From contig NZ_WACP01000003.1 of NCBI RefSeq assembly GCF_008973665.1, forward strand, positions 124,001 through 188,000: 64,000 nt of DNA. The letters are read 5' to 3'. The notes beneath the pieces are model-generated. The model saw only the letters and a list, made by a program, of their open reading frames with translations, was not told the DNA's origin and did no database searches. The position numbers and the translations under genes were made by a program. This document shows positions 42,979 through 51,946 of the stretch, in pieces. This DNA comes from Paenibacillus tengchongensis (lineage in GTDB: Bacteria; Bacillota; Bacilli; Paenibacillales; Paenibacillaceae). Position 1 is the stretch's first letter; each line of letters starts with the position of its first letter.

Positions 42979-44359
42979 CCGGATCGGATTCAAGCTGGGT
43001 CTGGCCATTCTCTCGGTCTTTCTCATTGTGCTGCTGTCGCTCGGGTTCGTCATAGAGCGGATGTTCAGCAGCTTCTATTACGGGGAGAAAGAGCAGGAGA
43101 CCGAGGAGCTGGCACTGCATTTCACCGCGATGGCGGAAGCGGGCGACTCGTCCGCTGACCGGATGATGCTGTCCTTTGCTGAATTTTCCGAGGTCAGCAT
43201 CTTTAATATTGCCCGTGACGGAAGCACCAAGCTGCACTCCGGCCTGCACGACGCCGCCGACCGCAGCTTTATCCGCCCTCAGGAAACAGCCGCTATATTT
43301 AACGGAGAACGGGTCAATTTTCTCTATACCGACCCGGACGGAGGACGCTATTTCGTATCGGGACAACCTATTGCCGGCCAGACTGGCATACAGTCCGCAC
43401 TCTACGTCATGTCGTCCACAGCCAGTATGGAACAGTCGCTGGATGCGGTGCGGCGGATTCTGCTGCTCGCAGGAATTGGTGCATTTATGCTGGCGCTGGG
43501 CTTTACCTGGTTCATCGCACGGATTCTGTCGCGCCCGCTGGTGCAGATGCAGCACGCAACGCGCAAGATTGCCGCCGGTGAACTGGAGACCCGGCTGAGT
43601 CTCCGCAGAAGCGACGAGATCGGCTCCCTGGCCGGAGCGATCAATGATCTAGCCGCCGATCTTCAGCGGTACAGGGATACGCGCCAGGAGTTTCTGGCGA
43701 ACATCTCGCATGAGCTGCGCACGCCAATCACCTACCTGCAAGGCTATGCCAAGGTTGTCCGCAGCGGATTGTATGAGAACGAAGACGAGAAGAATCTGTA
43801 CCTGGAAATTATCGGGCAGGAAGCGCACCGGCTTCAACAGCTGGTGGACGATCTGTTTGAGCTGGCCAAGATGGAAGAAGGGAAGATTCCGCTGAAGCTG
43901 GATACGGTCGATTTCGCGCAGATCGCCGCTCAGGCGGTGCGCAAGCAGGAATTGGCGGTGAAGGCGAAGGGGCTGCAGCTGTTGGCCGACATTCCGGAGC
44001 AGGCGGTAATGCTGAGCGGAGACGGCAAAAGGCTGGAGCAGATTACGCTGAATCTGCTGGAGAACGCCGTCCGGTACACGGAACAAGGAGAAATCCGGGT
44101 CACCGTCCGGGAGGAAAATGAGCGTGTGCAATTCATCGTTATAGACACCGGCATCGGCATACCGGAGGAAGAGCTGCCGTATATCTTCGAACGCTTCTAC
44201 CGGGTGGAGAAATCCCGTTCCCGCCAGTATGGCGGTACCGGACTCGGACTGTCCATCGTCCGGCAGCTGGTGGACCTGCATGGAGGGCAGATCGATATCA
44301 CAAGCAAGCCGGGTGCAGGAACACGCTGTGAGGTTACATTTTACCGGAAGCTGCAATAG
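42968..44359 (+). CDS. Sensor histidine kinase
   Basis: The 463-aa kinase has two membrane helices (about residues 7-30 and 160-185) around a 130-residue extracellular sensor. Then come a HAMP domain (RPLVQMQHATRKIAAGELET), the phospho-site FLANISHELRTPITYLQGY (about 240-258), and N/G boxes (NLLENAVRYT, DTGIGIPEEELP, GGTGLGLSIVRQLV). ATG 42968 follows GGGGGAGCAG. Paired with the preceding regulator; signal unknown, possibly cell-envelope related given the CWB2 lipoprotein next to it. Confidence 0.92.
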   Translation: MKHNRIGFKLGLAILSVFLIVLLSLGFVIERMFSSFYYGEKEQETEELALHFTAMAEAGDSSADRMMLSFAEFSEVSIFNIARDGSTKLHSGLHDAADRSFIRPQETAAIFNGERVNFLYTDPDGGRYFVSGQPIAGQTGIQSALYVMSSTASMEQSLDAVRRILLLAGIGAFMLALGFTWFIARILSRPLVQMQHATRKIAAGELETRLSLRRSDEIGSLAGAINDLAADLQRYRDTRQEFLANISHELRTPITYLQGYAKVVRSGLYENEDEKNLYLEIIGQEAHRLQQLVDDLFELAKMEEGKIPLKLDTVDFAQIAAQAVRKQELAVKAKGLQLLADIPEQAVMLSGDGKRLEQITLNLLENAVRYTEQGEIRVTVREENERVQFIVIDTGIGIPEEELPYIFERFYRVEKSRSRQYGGTGLGLSIVRQLVDLHGGQIDITSKPGAGTRCEVTFYRKLQ

Positions 44360-44360
44360 C

Positions 44361-44403
44361 AAGGCGGCGGGCTCAGGATGCGATTGGGGCCGGCCGCCTT
44401 TTT
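44361..44403 (+). terminator. Rho-independent terminator of the two-component operon
   Basis: AAGGCGGC (44361-44368) pairs with GCCGCCTT (44393-44400), followed by TTT, directly after the kinase stop. Confidence 0.75.
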
Positions 44404-44483
44404 GTGTGCGGAGCATCGTTATTCTAACGTTGCTGGATGGGCATGAAGTTTGGCTTCAGCAAGCTAGCCACACGGATTCAGTA

Positions 44484-45584
44484 TCAGTAAGCCGTGTTGT
44501 TGTTTTCGGTTACGTGCTTGACCCCGATCCATTTGTCGCCTACATCTGAGTAGAGGGTATTGGTCATGGTGACCGAGCTGGTGCTGCTGTCTGTGCGGAA
44601 GATGGCTTCACCCATGCCGGCGATGTCGCAGCTGTCGATGAAGACCTTAACGGTGAAGGTGGAGCCGCCCAATTGCCGGATGAATTTGCCGGCGTCGCGG
44701 CCGATGAAGTTGTATACGTTGAAGGTGCTGGCGGCGTTGATCTGGAACATTTTATCGCTGCCGTTGTAGGCTGCTCCGCCGTTGAGGGTGACGGTTCCGG
44801 ACTCTTTGATGGTCAAAGCATCCTCGCCGATATCCGTCCAGACAATATTGGACAGATAGACATCGCCATAAGTATGAATGCCGTCAGCCGCCGGTGCGCC
44901 AAGCACGATATTCTTAAGTGTGGCTCCGTCTTCGAGCTTGAACACCGGCTTCTGGCCTTCGGCCTGGCTGCCGTCACCGAGTGATGAGCCGGCGATGAAG
45001 GTCCGGCCCTTGCCGTCATAGACCTCACCGGATTTGACTACAATGGTGGAGTTGACAGTGGTGGAGCTTGGGGAGACTTTGACCAGCGACCATTGCTGGT
45101 TGGGATTGTCCAGATCGGTCCATTGGCTGATGTTGGCGCCTGCCGCTGTAGAATGCGCGTATACTTCGGCTACCTTGCCGCTGTGCCGGTTCTTGAGCTG
45201 GACGTAACCGCCGCTGTCCTCCAGCTTCCAGTGCTGATTATAGCCGTTAATGTTCTGCCACTGTACGATGTTCCCGCCGTCGGCTGTGGAATATTGAAAC
45301 ACTTCCAGCGCCCGTCCGCTGTTGGCATTGATAATCTGGTAATAACCGCTGCCGATGCTCACAAACCGCCATAACTGGTTATCTCCGCCCAGATCGGTCC
45401 ACTGCGAGACATTGGCTCCGTTCTCGTGGGCCCAATTGTACACTTCCAGGGCCTGCCCGCTGTTACGGTTAATGATTTTGTACAGTCCGTGGTCTGCCGC
45501 TGAAGCCGCATCGGCTTGCGGAATCTGTCCGAGCACCAGCACCAGAATAAACGCGGTCAATAGGGCAAAGCTTCTCCTCAGCAT
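44484..45584 (-). CDS. Secreted pectate lyase (PL3) with an N-terminal ricin-type lectin domain
   Basis: The 366-aa exoenzyme has a signal peptide (residues about 1-27, ending QADAAS). A ricin-type beta-trefoil follows, with three similar repeats (SGQALEVYNWAHENGANVSQW and two relatives, about 40-165). The C-terminal pectate lyase family 3 domain (GEVYDGKGRTF, LKNIVLGAPAADGIHTYGD, WTDIGEDALTIK) spans about 175-366. ATG 45584 (reverse) follows AAGGAGTGTTACATTT. A cre-like palindrome upstream suggests CcpA control, as expected for plant-polymer degradation. Confidence 0.93.
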   Translation of the reverse strand: MLRRSFALLTAFILVLVLGQIPQADAASAADHGLYKIINRNSGQALEVYNWAHENGANVSQWTDLGGDNQLWRFVSIGSGYYQIINANSGRALEVFQYSTADGGNIVQWQNINGYNQHWKLEDSGGYVQLKNRHSGKVAEVYAHSTAAGANISQWTDLDNPNQQWSLVKVSPSSTTVNSTIVVKSGEVYDGKGRTFIAGSSLGDGSQAEGQKPVFKLEDGATLKNIVLGAPAADGIHTYGDVYLSNIVWTDIGEDALTIKESGTVTLNGGAAYNGSDKMFQINAASTFNVYNFIGRDAGKFIRQLGGSTFTVKVFIDSCDIAGMGEAIFRTDSSTSSVTMTNTLYSDVGDKWIGVKHVTENNNTAY

Positions 45585-45613
45585 AAATGTAACACTCCTT
45601 TGGATGGATTTTA

Positions 45614-45627
45614 TTAAAGCGCTTTCT
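45614..45627 (-). promoter_or_regulatory. Candidate CcpA cre site before the pectate lyase gene
   Basis: TTAAAGCGCTTTCT contains the palindromic core AAAGCGCTTT, 12 of 14 bases like the cre form TGAAAGCGCTTTCA. It lies 30 bp upstream of the start codon. Confidence 0.6.
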
Positions 45628-46052
45628 AAACTTGCTTTCAAAATGGCGTTATGGTAGCTCCATGCCTCCTTAACCATGAATTACCATAATTATAGCAAGA
45701 AAAGCTTTAGATCAACATAAAAAGATTGACTGTTTCATGAACATGGATAAAAAAGGTTATATAAACAAATTTAACAATAATAAAAGAGCGACAATACACA
45801 AGTGTGATGTAATTACAGGGTGATTTCGAAATAGAGTGCTTGTCTCCGGCTGATCCGCCGAGGTTCTTGACCGTTGAACGCAGGATGACAACGTTATCCT
45901 GTTTGTAGGGGGAGTGCGCTTCATCTGTTTGCAAAGAGAATGACAGGAGTTCGAAATACCCGGGTCTGTAAAAGCACCTGAGTATGACGGACAGGTTCTG
46001 TTTTTATAGGAGTAAGGCTATCGTCAATCAGTCATTATCAGCAGCGCCAAGT
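45628..46052. other. Gene-free stretch between the pectate lyase and membrane protein genes
   Basis: No convincing gene. The reverse strand has a 75-codon frame (45707-45934) starting MQTDEAHSPYKQDNVVILRS that may be a decayed fragment; I cannot name it. A small palindrome (45881-45901, CAGGAT...ATCCTG around AACGTT) and AT-rich DNA upstream of the lyase are the only other structures seen. Confidence 0.4.
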
Positions 46053-46106
46053 AAAATAAAAAAACCGGAAACTGGATATTTCCATCCAATCCCGGCTTTT
46101 TATTTT
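46053..46106. terminator. Probable terminator of the reverse-strand membrane protein gene
   Basis: AAAAAACCGG at the left pairs with CCGGCTTTTT at the right with an inner TGGA/TCCA stem. A- and T-runs on both sides allow bidirectional use. Confidence 0.65.
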
Positions 46107-46121
46107 AATAAAGTATGAAGC

Positions 46122-46616
46122 TTAGTGATTCATGTTGCTCATACTGTCCATGCCGCCGACAATTTCCGGATCGATCATGCCGAAGATCATGGCGATGTGC
46201 GCGACCACCAGAAAACCGCTGACCAGCACAAAATGCAGCTTCAGCCGTTCCTCCCCGCTCCGTTTGCGGCCGATGATGCCAAGCTCCAGCAAAGCCAGGG
46301 GCAGCAGGAAGAAGACTCCGCTCAAATAAAAGCCAACCGCCACCACATCCACCCAGGTATGCCATTCCCCGTTCACGGTAAGCGGAACAAAAGCGGTAGG
46401 GAACAGATACAGGAAAATACCGGTGAAATAAAGGCCGGCAAGAATACTGCAGATTTTGTTAAAAGCTCTGAGCGGGCCGTCCAGCTTGCGGGTAAACAGA
46501 AGGATGAATTCCGTTACGGTAATGGTCTCGGCAAATATAACCGGAATCGCCATAAACAGAATCAGGTTCCACGGCTGGTTGTCGGCAAGCAGAGACATGT
46601 AATGCGTCATGGTCAT
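46122..46616 (-). CDS. Small integral membrane protein of unknown function
   Basis: The 164-aa protein has four strongly hydrophobic segments (about residues 15-38, 55-77, 90-112, 128-150) and a Met/Asp/His-rich tail (GGMDSMSNMNH) that could bind a metal; that is speculation. It appears to belong to a conserved Firmicute membrane family without known role. ATG 46616 (reverse) has GGAGGAACCCCTC upstream, so the slightly longer frame is not used. It diverges from the HAD gene. Confidence 0.75.
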   Translation of the reverse strand: MTMTHYMSLLADNQPWNLILFMAIPVIFAETITVTEFILLFTRKLDGPLRAFNKICSILAGLYFTGIFLYLFPTAFVPLTVNGEWHTWVDVVAVGFYLSGVFFLLPLALLELGIIGRKRSGEERLKLHFVLVSGFLVVAHIAMIFGMIDPEIVGGMDSMSNMNH

Positions 46617-46735
46617 GAGGGGTTCCTCCAAATGGGAAAATAGCTTACAGATGGCAGATTAACAGAGAACTGTGTGGAAAGTATGGAGAAACCGGGGTAT
46701 GATCGTATATAAAAAGTTGAGGGGAGCAACTATAC

Positions 46736-47422
46736 GTGGCGGAATTATTACAAAGCATTTTGTTTGATTTGGACGGCACCTTAACCGATCCCAAGGAAGG
46801 CATCACACGCAGCGTGGAATATGCGCTGAACAAATTCGGGATTCAGGTGGAGCATCCGGATGTGCTGCTGCCGTATATCGGACCGCCGCTGTACGATTCG
46901 TTCGTGGAGCTGCAGGGCTTTCCGGGAGAACAGGCGCTGAGAGCCGTAGAATATTACCGTGAACGGTACAAGACCATTGGCCTATATGAGAACAGTGTCA
47001 TTCCGGGAATTCCCCGGCTGCTGGAGGAACTGCTCGAAAGTGGCTACAGCCTGTATGTCGCCACCTCCAAGCCTACGGTATTTGCCGAAGAGATTCTCCG
47101 CCATTACGGTCTGGACCGTTATTTCAAGCATGTGGCAGGCAGCAATCTGGACGGAACGCGCTCTAAGAAATCCGAGGTTATCCGGTATGTGCTCGATGAA
47201 AATGGGATCAGGGCAGAGCAGGCGCTGATGATCGGCGACCGGAAGCATGATATCATCGGTGCAAAGGCCTGCGGAGTTGCCTCGGCAGGGGTCTTGTTCG
47301 GGTACGGGTCCGAAGAGGAGCTGGCCGGAGCAGGAGCGGATTATATCGCCCGCAGAGTTGCCGATATTGCCGGAATTATCCGCTCCATCGGCCAGGCGGT
47401 TTCCTTTGGCGGCGGGGTCTGA
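46736..47422 (+). CDS. HAD-family hydrolase (phosphoglycolate phosphatase-like)
   Basis: The 228-aa HAD enzyme has motif I DLDGTLTDPKEG (about residues 10-21), motif II TSKP (about 117) and motif III GDRKHDIIGAK (about 170-180), with a helical cap (residues about 22-90) as in Gph/PpaX-type phosphatases. The start is GTG 46736 after GAGGGGAGCAACTATAC. The substrate is probably a small phosphate ester. It precedes the thrS leader but is separated from it by a promoter. Confidence 0.9.
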   Translation: MAELLQSILFDLDGTLTDPKEGITRSVEYALNKFGIQVEHPDVLLPYIGPPLYDSFVELQGFPGEQALRAVEYYRERYKTIGLYENSVIPGIPRLLEELLESGYSLYVATSKPTVFAEEILRHYGLDRYFKHVAGSNLDGTRSKKSEVIRYVLDENGIRAEQALMIGDRKHDIIGAKACGVASAGVLFGYGSEEELAGAGADYIARRVADIAGIIRSIGQAVSFGGGV

Positions 47423-47492
47423 GCAAAGCTGCAGCTGGGCTGGCCGCTGTTCATCTGCCAGTGTGGCGGGCCGCCTATTTTTACAAGAGGTC

Positions 47493-47522
47493 TTGACTTT
47501 TGCAGAAGCTGTTCTGTAAGAT
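47493..47522 (+). promoter_or_regulatory. Sigma-A promoter of the thrS leader
   Basis: TTGACT (47493-47498), an 18-nt spacer, TAAGAT (47517-47522), about 30 bp before the start of the T-box structure. Confidence 0.65.
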
Positions 47523-47554
47523 GGGAACCAGCAACTCCATCACACAAGGCGAAG

Positions 47555-47838
47555 ACCAAAGACAGGATATCCCTCGCGGACTGACCAGAGAGAGAAGTGA
47601 ACGGTGAGAGCTTCTTGCAGAATCCGGCCGGATATTACCCCTTTGCAGCCGCAGCACTGAACTCAGCCAGCTGTTGGGCCGATTGTAAATGCTGCCGACT
47701 TATCCCCGATACCGGATACCAATGAGGCTCCGCACGCCTTGCACTCCCGTCAACAGCCGGGCCTGTAAGCGTAAGCGGAACAAATTAGGGTGGAACCACG
47801 AGCTGAACGCACTCGTCCCTTATGGGAGATTGCGTTTT
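47555..47838 (+). ncRNA. T-box riboswitch controlling thrS
   Basis: The leader has a stem I whose base pairs CAAAG (47557) with CTTTG (47641). The opposing loop contains ACC at 47637-47639, a threonine codon and the likely specifier. The distal GGTGAGAGC segment is typical of stem I. The T-box sequence AGGGTGGAACCACG lies at 47787-47800. A terminator (GAACGCA...TGCGTT then Ts, 47805-47838) follows. Uncharged tRNA-Thr would stabilise the antiterminator and allow thrS expression. Specifier choice is an inference. Confidence 0.9.
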
Positions 47839-47880
47839 TTTGCGTTCATTCTAATCCTTGGAGAATTGGAGGCTACAAAC

Positions 47881-49794
47881 ATGGAGATCAAAGTAATGCT
47901 GCCGGACGGAACAATCAGGGGGTATGCGCAAGGCACCACAATTCTGGAAATCGCCGGATCAATCGGTGCAAGTCTGAAGAAGCAGGCTGTAGCCGGCAAG
48001 GTGGATGGCAGGCTTGTGGATCTGGCAGAGCCGGTAACAGAAGACAGCCTGGTGGAAATTGTCGTTTCCGGGAGCGGGGAGGCTCTGCACATCCTGCGGC
48101 ACAGCACAGCCCATTTGCTGGCCCAGGCCGTCAAACGGATTTACGGCAGCGCCAATGTGAAGCTGGGCATCGGTCCGGTCATCGGGGACGGATTCTATTA
48201 TGACATGGATATATCCGAGCCGCTTTCCCAGGAGGCGCTTGGCGCCATTGAACAGGAGATGGCGGTAATCGCCGGAGAGAATCTGCACATTGTCCGCCGG
48301 GAGGTTAGCCGCAGTGAAGCGATGGAGTTATTCGGCGGCCTGAATGAGGGGCTGAAGCTGGAGCTGATCCAGGAGCTGCCCGAAGGTGAAGCCATCAGCG
48401 TGTATTCCCAGGGTGAATTCACAGACCTGTGCCGCGGGCCGCATCTGGCCTCGACGGGGCAGATCAAAGCCTTCAAGCTGCTGAGCGTAGCTGGCGCCTA
48501 CTGGCGCGGAGATTCGGCGAAGCCGATGCTGCAGCGGATTTACGGCACGGCGTTCTGGAGCAAGCGCGAGCTGGACGAACATCTGCATATGCTAGAGGAA
48601 GCGAAGCTGCGCGACCACCGCAGGCTTGGCAAGGAGCTGGGACTCTTCATGTTCAGCGAGGAAGCGCCGGGGATGCCGTTCTATCTGCCCAAAGGAATGC
48701 TGATCCGGAATGAGCTGGAGCAGTTCGCACGCGGACTGCAGCAGGAACGCGATTACAGCGAGGTCCGCACGCCGCTGATGATGAATAACCGGCTGTGGGA
48801 AGGCTCCGGCCATTACGACCACTATAAGGACAATATGTACTTCACGGATGTGGACGACGCCAAGTTTGCCCTGAAGCCGATGAATTGCCCGGGCCACATG
48901 CTGGTATATAAGAACAGCCTGCACTCGTACCGCGAGCTGCCGATCCGCATCGCCGAGTTCGGGCAGGTGCACCGGCATGAATTCTCCGGGGCGCTGAACG
49001 GCATGATGCGGGTCAGAACGTTCTGCCAGGATGACGCCCATCTGTTCGTGCTGCCGGAGCAGATTGAAGAGGAGATCGGCCGGGTGATCGACCTGATCGA
49101 CCATATTTACCGGGTATTCGGCTTCTCCTATAAGGTCGAGCTGTCCACGCGGCCGGAAGATTTCATGGGTGCACCGGAGCTGTGGGACCGGGCGGAAGCT
49201 TCGCTGCAGCAGGTGCTGGAGAACCGCGGTCTGGAATACCGCGTCAATGCGGGCGACGGCGCGTTCTATGGGCCGAAGATCGACTTTCATATCCAGGACG
49301 CACTGAAGCGGAGCTGGCAGTGCGGGACGATCCAGCTGGATTTCCAGATGCCGGAGAAATTTGATCTGACTTACGTCGGCGCAGACGGCGGCAAGCACCG
49401 GCCGGTAGTCATTCACCGTGCCGTATACGGCTCAATCGACCGGTTCATGGGCATCCTCACTGAGCATTTCAGCGGCGCCTTTCCGCTGTGGCTGGCACCG
49501 GTGCAGGTCAAGCTGCTGCCCGTATCGGAGAATGATGTGGATTATGCGGTGCAGGTCAAGCGGGAGCTGGAACAGTCCGGCATCCGGGTGGAGCTGGATG
49601 CGCGGGGCGAGAAGCTGGGGCTGAAGATCCGGGAGGCCCGGCTGGAGCGTGTGCCTTACCTGCTGGTGCTGGGGGAACAGGAGAAGAGCTCGGCCCTGGT
49701 GTCGGTCCGCAAGCGCGGCACCGAGAAGCAGACCTCCTGCAGCGTACAGGAGCTTGCGGTTCAGCTCCGGCAGGAAGCTTCGGATAGACAGTAA
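47881..49794 (+). CDS. thrS: Threonine--tRNA ligase
   Basis: The 637-aa class II synthetase has an N-terminal TGS domain (residues 1-62), an editing domain with the HSTAHLLAQAV motif (about 76-86), and the catalytic core (motif 2 FGQVHRHEFSGALNGMMRVRTF, zinc-site residues including MNCPGHM). A C-terminal anticodon-binding domain follows. ATG 47881 with GGAGG 11 nt upstream is right; the frame continues upstream only because it runs through the T-box leader. Expression is controlled by that leader. Confidence 0.98.
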   Translation: MEIKVMLPDGTIRGYAQGTTILEIAGSIGASLKKQAVAGKVDGRLVDLAEPVTEDSLVEIVVSGSGEALHILRHSTAHLLAQAVKRIYGSANVKLGIGPVIGDGFYYDMDISEPLSQEALGAIEQEMAVIAGENLHIVRREVSRSEAMELFGGLNEGLKLELIQELPEGEAISVYSQGEFTDLCRGPHLASTGQIKAFKLLSVAGAYWRGDSAKPMLQRIYGTAFWSKRELDEHLHMLEEAKLRDHRRLGKELGLFMFSEEAPGMPFYLPKGMLIRNELEQFARGLQQERDYSEVRTPLMMNNRLWEGSGHYDHYKDNMYFTDVDDAKFALKPMNCPGHMLVYKNSLHSYRELPIRIAEFGQVHRHEFSGALNGMMRVRTFCQDDAHLFVLPEQIEEEIGRVIDLIDHIYRVFGFSYKVELSTRPEDFMGAPELWDRAEASLQQVLENRGLEYRVNAGDGAFYGPKIDFHIQDALKRSWQCGTIQLDFQMPEKFDLTYVGADGGKHRPVVIHRAVYGSIDRFMGILTEHFSGAFPLWLAPVQVKLLPVSENDVDYAVQVKRELEQSGIRVELDARGEKLGLKIREARLERVPYLLVLGEQEKSSALVSVRKRGTEKQTSCSVQELAVQLRQEASDRQ

Positions 49795-49869
49795 CAGGAA
49801 AGACATCCGCTGGAAAGTAAGCCGCCAGAGATCAGGTCGCCAAAGATCTGGGCAACCCGTATAAACAGG

Positions 49870-49903
49870 CCGCCCCGTTTACAAAGACGGGGCGGTATTT
49901 TAA
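49870..49903 (+). terminator. Rho-independent terminator of thrS
   Basis: CCGCCCCGT pairs with ACGGGGCGG around TTACAAAG, followed by TATTTT. Confidence 0.85.
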
Positions 49904-49990
49904 TCTTTTACGGCAGACAGCCTGGAGGCTTGTCATTTATAATCTGATAGAAACTTTATCTGTACAACAACATTTGGGAGGCCAATCTGC

Positions 49991-50593
49991 GTGAGTGCTA
50001 CTGTAATGAGTATATTTAACGGCCAAGCCATCCGGCTGGTACCCCTGGAAGCAGAGCATAAGGCCGGTCTTGCCGCACTGCTGAACGATCCCCGGATCTG
50101 GGAATTCACCTGGCGCAAGATTAACAGCTTGCCTGAAGCCGAGCAACTGGTTGACACTGCGCTGGCCAACCGGGCCAAAGGGACGGAGCTGCCATTTGTA
50201 ATGTTGGAGCAGGCAACCGGACGGATTGCCGGAACCTCGCGGATCATGCACCTGGACAGGGCACACCGGAGCGCCGAGATCGGCTGCACCTGGATATCGC
50301 CGGAGTATTGGCGGACTGCCGTGAACACCGAGGCCAAGGCCATGCTGCTGCGCCACTGTTTCGAGGAGCTGGGCCTGGTGCGGGTGAGCTTCACCATCGT
50401 CGAACACAACATCAGATCGCAACGGGCGATTGAACGGATCGGTGCCGTCCGGGAGGGCGTGCTGCGCAAGCACCGGGTGACATCGGACGGTACGAGCGTG
50501 AATAATGTGGTTTACAGTATTCTCGATGAGGAGTGGCCTGCGGTGAAGGCCAATCTGGAATACTTATTGAAGGAGAAATATTCGCAGCAGTAA
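49991..50593 (+). CDS. GNAT acetyltransferase (RimJ/RimL type)
   Basis: The 200-aa protein has a GNAT fold with the RimJ/RimL-like pattern: IRLVPLEAEHKAGLAALLND near the start, AEIGCTWISPEYWRTAVNTEAK (about residues 92-113) and ERIGAVREGVLRKH (about 152-165). These enzymes acetylate N-termini of proteins or small amines. The GTG start at 49991 follows GGGAGG at 9 nt; ATG 50006 is an alternative. It is the last gene before the Wadjet operon. Confidence 0.9.
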   Translation: MSATVMSIFNGQAIRLVPLEAEHKAGLAALLNDPRIWEFTWRKINSLPEAEQLVDTALANRAKGTELPFVMLEQATGRIAGTSRIMHLDRAHRSAEIGCTWISPEYWRTAVNTEAKAMLLRHCFEELGLVRVSFTIVEHNIRSQRAIERIGAVREGVLRKHRVTSDGTSVNNVVYSILDEEWPAVKANLEYLLKEKYSQQ

Positions 50594-50616
50594 TAGTATA
50601 ACAGTAACTCAAATCA

Positions 50617-50673
50617 CTCCCTCTATTTCTGCAAAGCCGGACTATTGGACTTCCTCCGCAGAATTAGAGGGAG
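50617..50673. repeat. Two-unit intergenic element, AATTAGAGGGAG type
   Basis: CTCCCTCTATTTCTGC (50617-50632) is inverted as GCAGAATTAGAGGGAG (50658-50673) with one mismatch. The core AATTAGAGG is the same as in the four-unit element at 32503-32690, so this appears to be a shorter relative lying upstream of jetD. Confidence 0.65.
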
Positions 50674-50857
50674 ATTCCCTCCGGCTCCCCGCAAAACCAC
50701 ATTTTTCCTACTGATTCAAATACAAAGCGACTTTTCTCTGCTTACCAAAAAGACCCATGCAAACCGCAGCAATCATTGCTATAATAGAAACATATATTCG
50801 CCTGCCCATACCTCGCACCAGGAGCTATGGGTTATGCTATTTTTCGAGGGTGAGGCC

Positions 50858-51946
50858 ATGAAGAAAGTTATAGTACAGCTGCTTGAAGGCAAATATGGAA
50901 GCGTCCGCAGCAGCAGAAAGAAAGTAAAGCTGAAGGATCTGGAGAAAGATCTGGAGCAATCCTATCCCAGCCGCGCGGATTATGCTGCTGAAGGACTGGG
51001 AAGGTTTGAGGACGCGGTCGCATCGCTCGTTGCCGAAGGCTATTTAACACCGCTTGCCAAGAGAACCGCCTACAAGACTACCAGCGTGGATGCGATGTAC
51101 TGGCTAACGGCGAATGCTTCTGCACTCCCGCTATGGAGTGAAGCCGAAATACTGCGGATGATGGATCAGAAGCTGCTGAACTTTCGTTATTTTGTGAACC
51201 ATCCTGAAGCACAGACAGCAGAGAACTGGTTATACATAACACGGGTGTACGATTTCCTGCGGACGGTTGACCGGAGAGACTGGGTTACCCGGGAAGAACG
51301 TTCGCTGGAGCTGTTCGACCGGGAGAAGTGGCTGGCCGAACCGAAGGGTAAACAGTTTCTGAGCCGGTTAGGACTTTCTTTGGAATCGCTTAAGGCTGAA
51401 CATATCAGGGAGCCGTTTATCTTTTTCCGGATGCCGGAGACTGCGGTTTATTCCATCCTAATTGTAGAGAATCTGTCAATCTACACATCGGCGCGGAGAA
51501 TACTGCGCAGTGGCGGTGCGGTCTGCGGTTACCGTCCGGAGATGCTCATCTACGGGGAAGGGTGGAAGATTGTACGGAGCCTTGAGTATCTGGAAGAGCT
51601 GGAAGGCGTGCATTGGGGAGCGGAGAACCCGGCAATTATTTATGCAGGCGATATGGATAAGGCCGGCTTTGATATTTACGGAAATTTGAAGCTGAGCTAT
51701 CCCGGACTTAATTTGCAGCTGGGGCTGCCTTTTTACGAACAAATGGTGAATTGTGCCAAGCGGACTTACCCCTATGATGACGATAAGCGGCAGCAATGTA
51801 ATCCGCAGCATCTGGAAGCCGTGCTGGAAGAAGCCGCGGGTTATCCTGATTTGAAGGCTTTCATCGGAAGATTAGTGGAAGAAGACCGGCGGCTTCCCCA
51901 AGAGGTTCTTAACTACGAAGTGATGGCGAGGTTGGCGAAGACATGA
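50858..51946 (+). CDS. jetD: Wadjet nuclease subunit JetD (Toprim-like)
   Basis: The 362-aa protein fits JetD, the DNA-cleaving subunit of Wadjet. The N-terminal half is a DUF3322-like helical region (KLKDLEKDLEQSYPSRADYA). The C-terminal DUF2220/Toprim part has the catalytic Glu in ILIVENLSIYTSA (about residue 205) and the D-x-D motif in IIYAGDMDKAGFDIYG (about 263-278), shared with topoisomerase VI-type Toprim domains. ATG 50858 follows GAGGGTGAGGCC. It overlaps jetA by 4 bp. Wadjet cuts small circular DNA after SMC-driven loop extrusion. Confidence 0.88.
   Translation: MKKVIVQLLEGKYGSVRSSRKKVKLKDLEKDLEQSYPSRADYAAEGLGRFEDAVASLVAEGYLTPLAKRTAYKTTSVDAMYWLTANASALPLWSEAEILRMMDQKLLNFRYFVNHPEAQTAENWLYITRVYDFLRTVDRRDWVTREERSLELFDREKWLAEPKGKQFLSRLGLSLESLKAEHIREPFIFFRMPETAVYSILIVENLSIYTSARRILRSGGAVCGYRPEMLIYGEGWKIVRSLEYLEELEGVHWGAENPAIIYAGDMDKAGFDIYGNLKLSYPGLNLQLGLPFYEQMVNCAKRTYPYDDDKRQQCNPQHLEAVLEEAAGYPDLKAFIGRLVEEDRRLPQEVLNYEVMARLAKT

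Noticed and set aside
45707..45934. Reverse-strand 75-codon frame upstream of the pectate lyase
   Set aside because: No ribosome binding site and its 3' half is low-complexity AT-rich translation; at most a decayed fragment.
47689..47880. Upstream extension of the thrS reading frame
   Set aside because: It runs through the T-box and its terminator; ATG 47881 has the proper ribosome site and starts the TGS domain.
50645..50857. Upstream extension of jetD to 50645
   Set aside because: It crosses the intergenic inverted repeat and encodes low-quality sequence; the ATG at 50858 has a good ribosome binding site.
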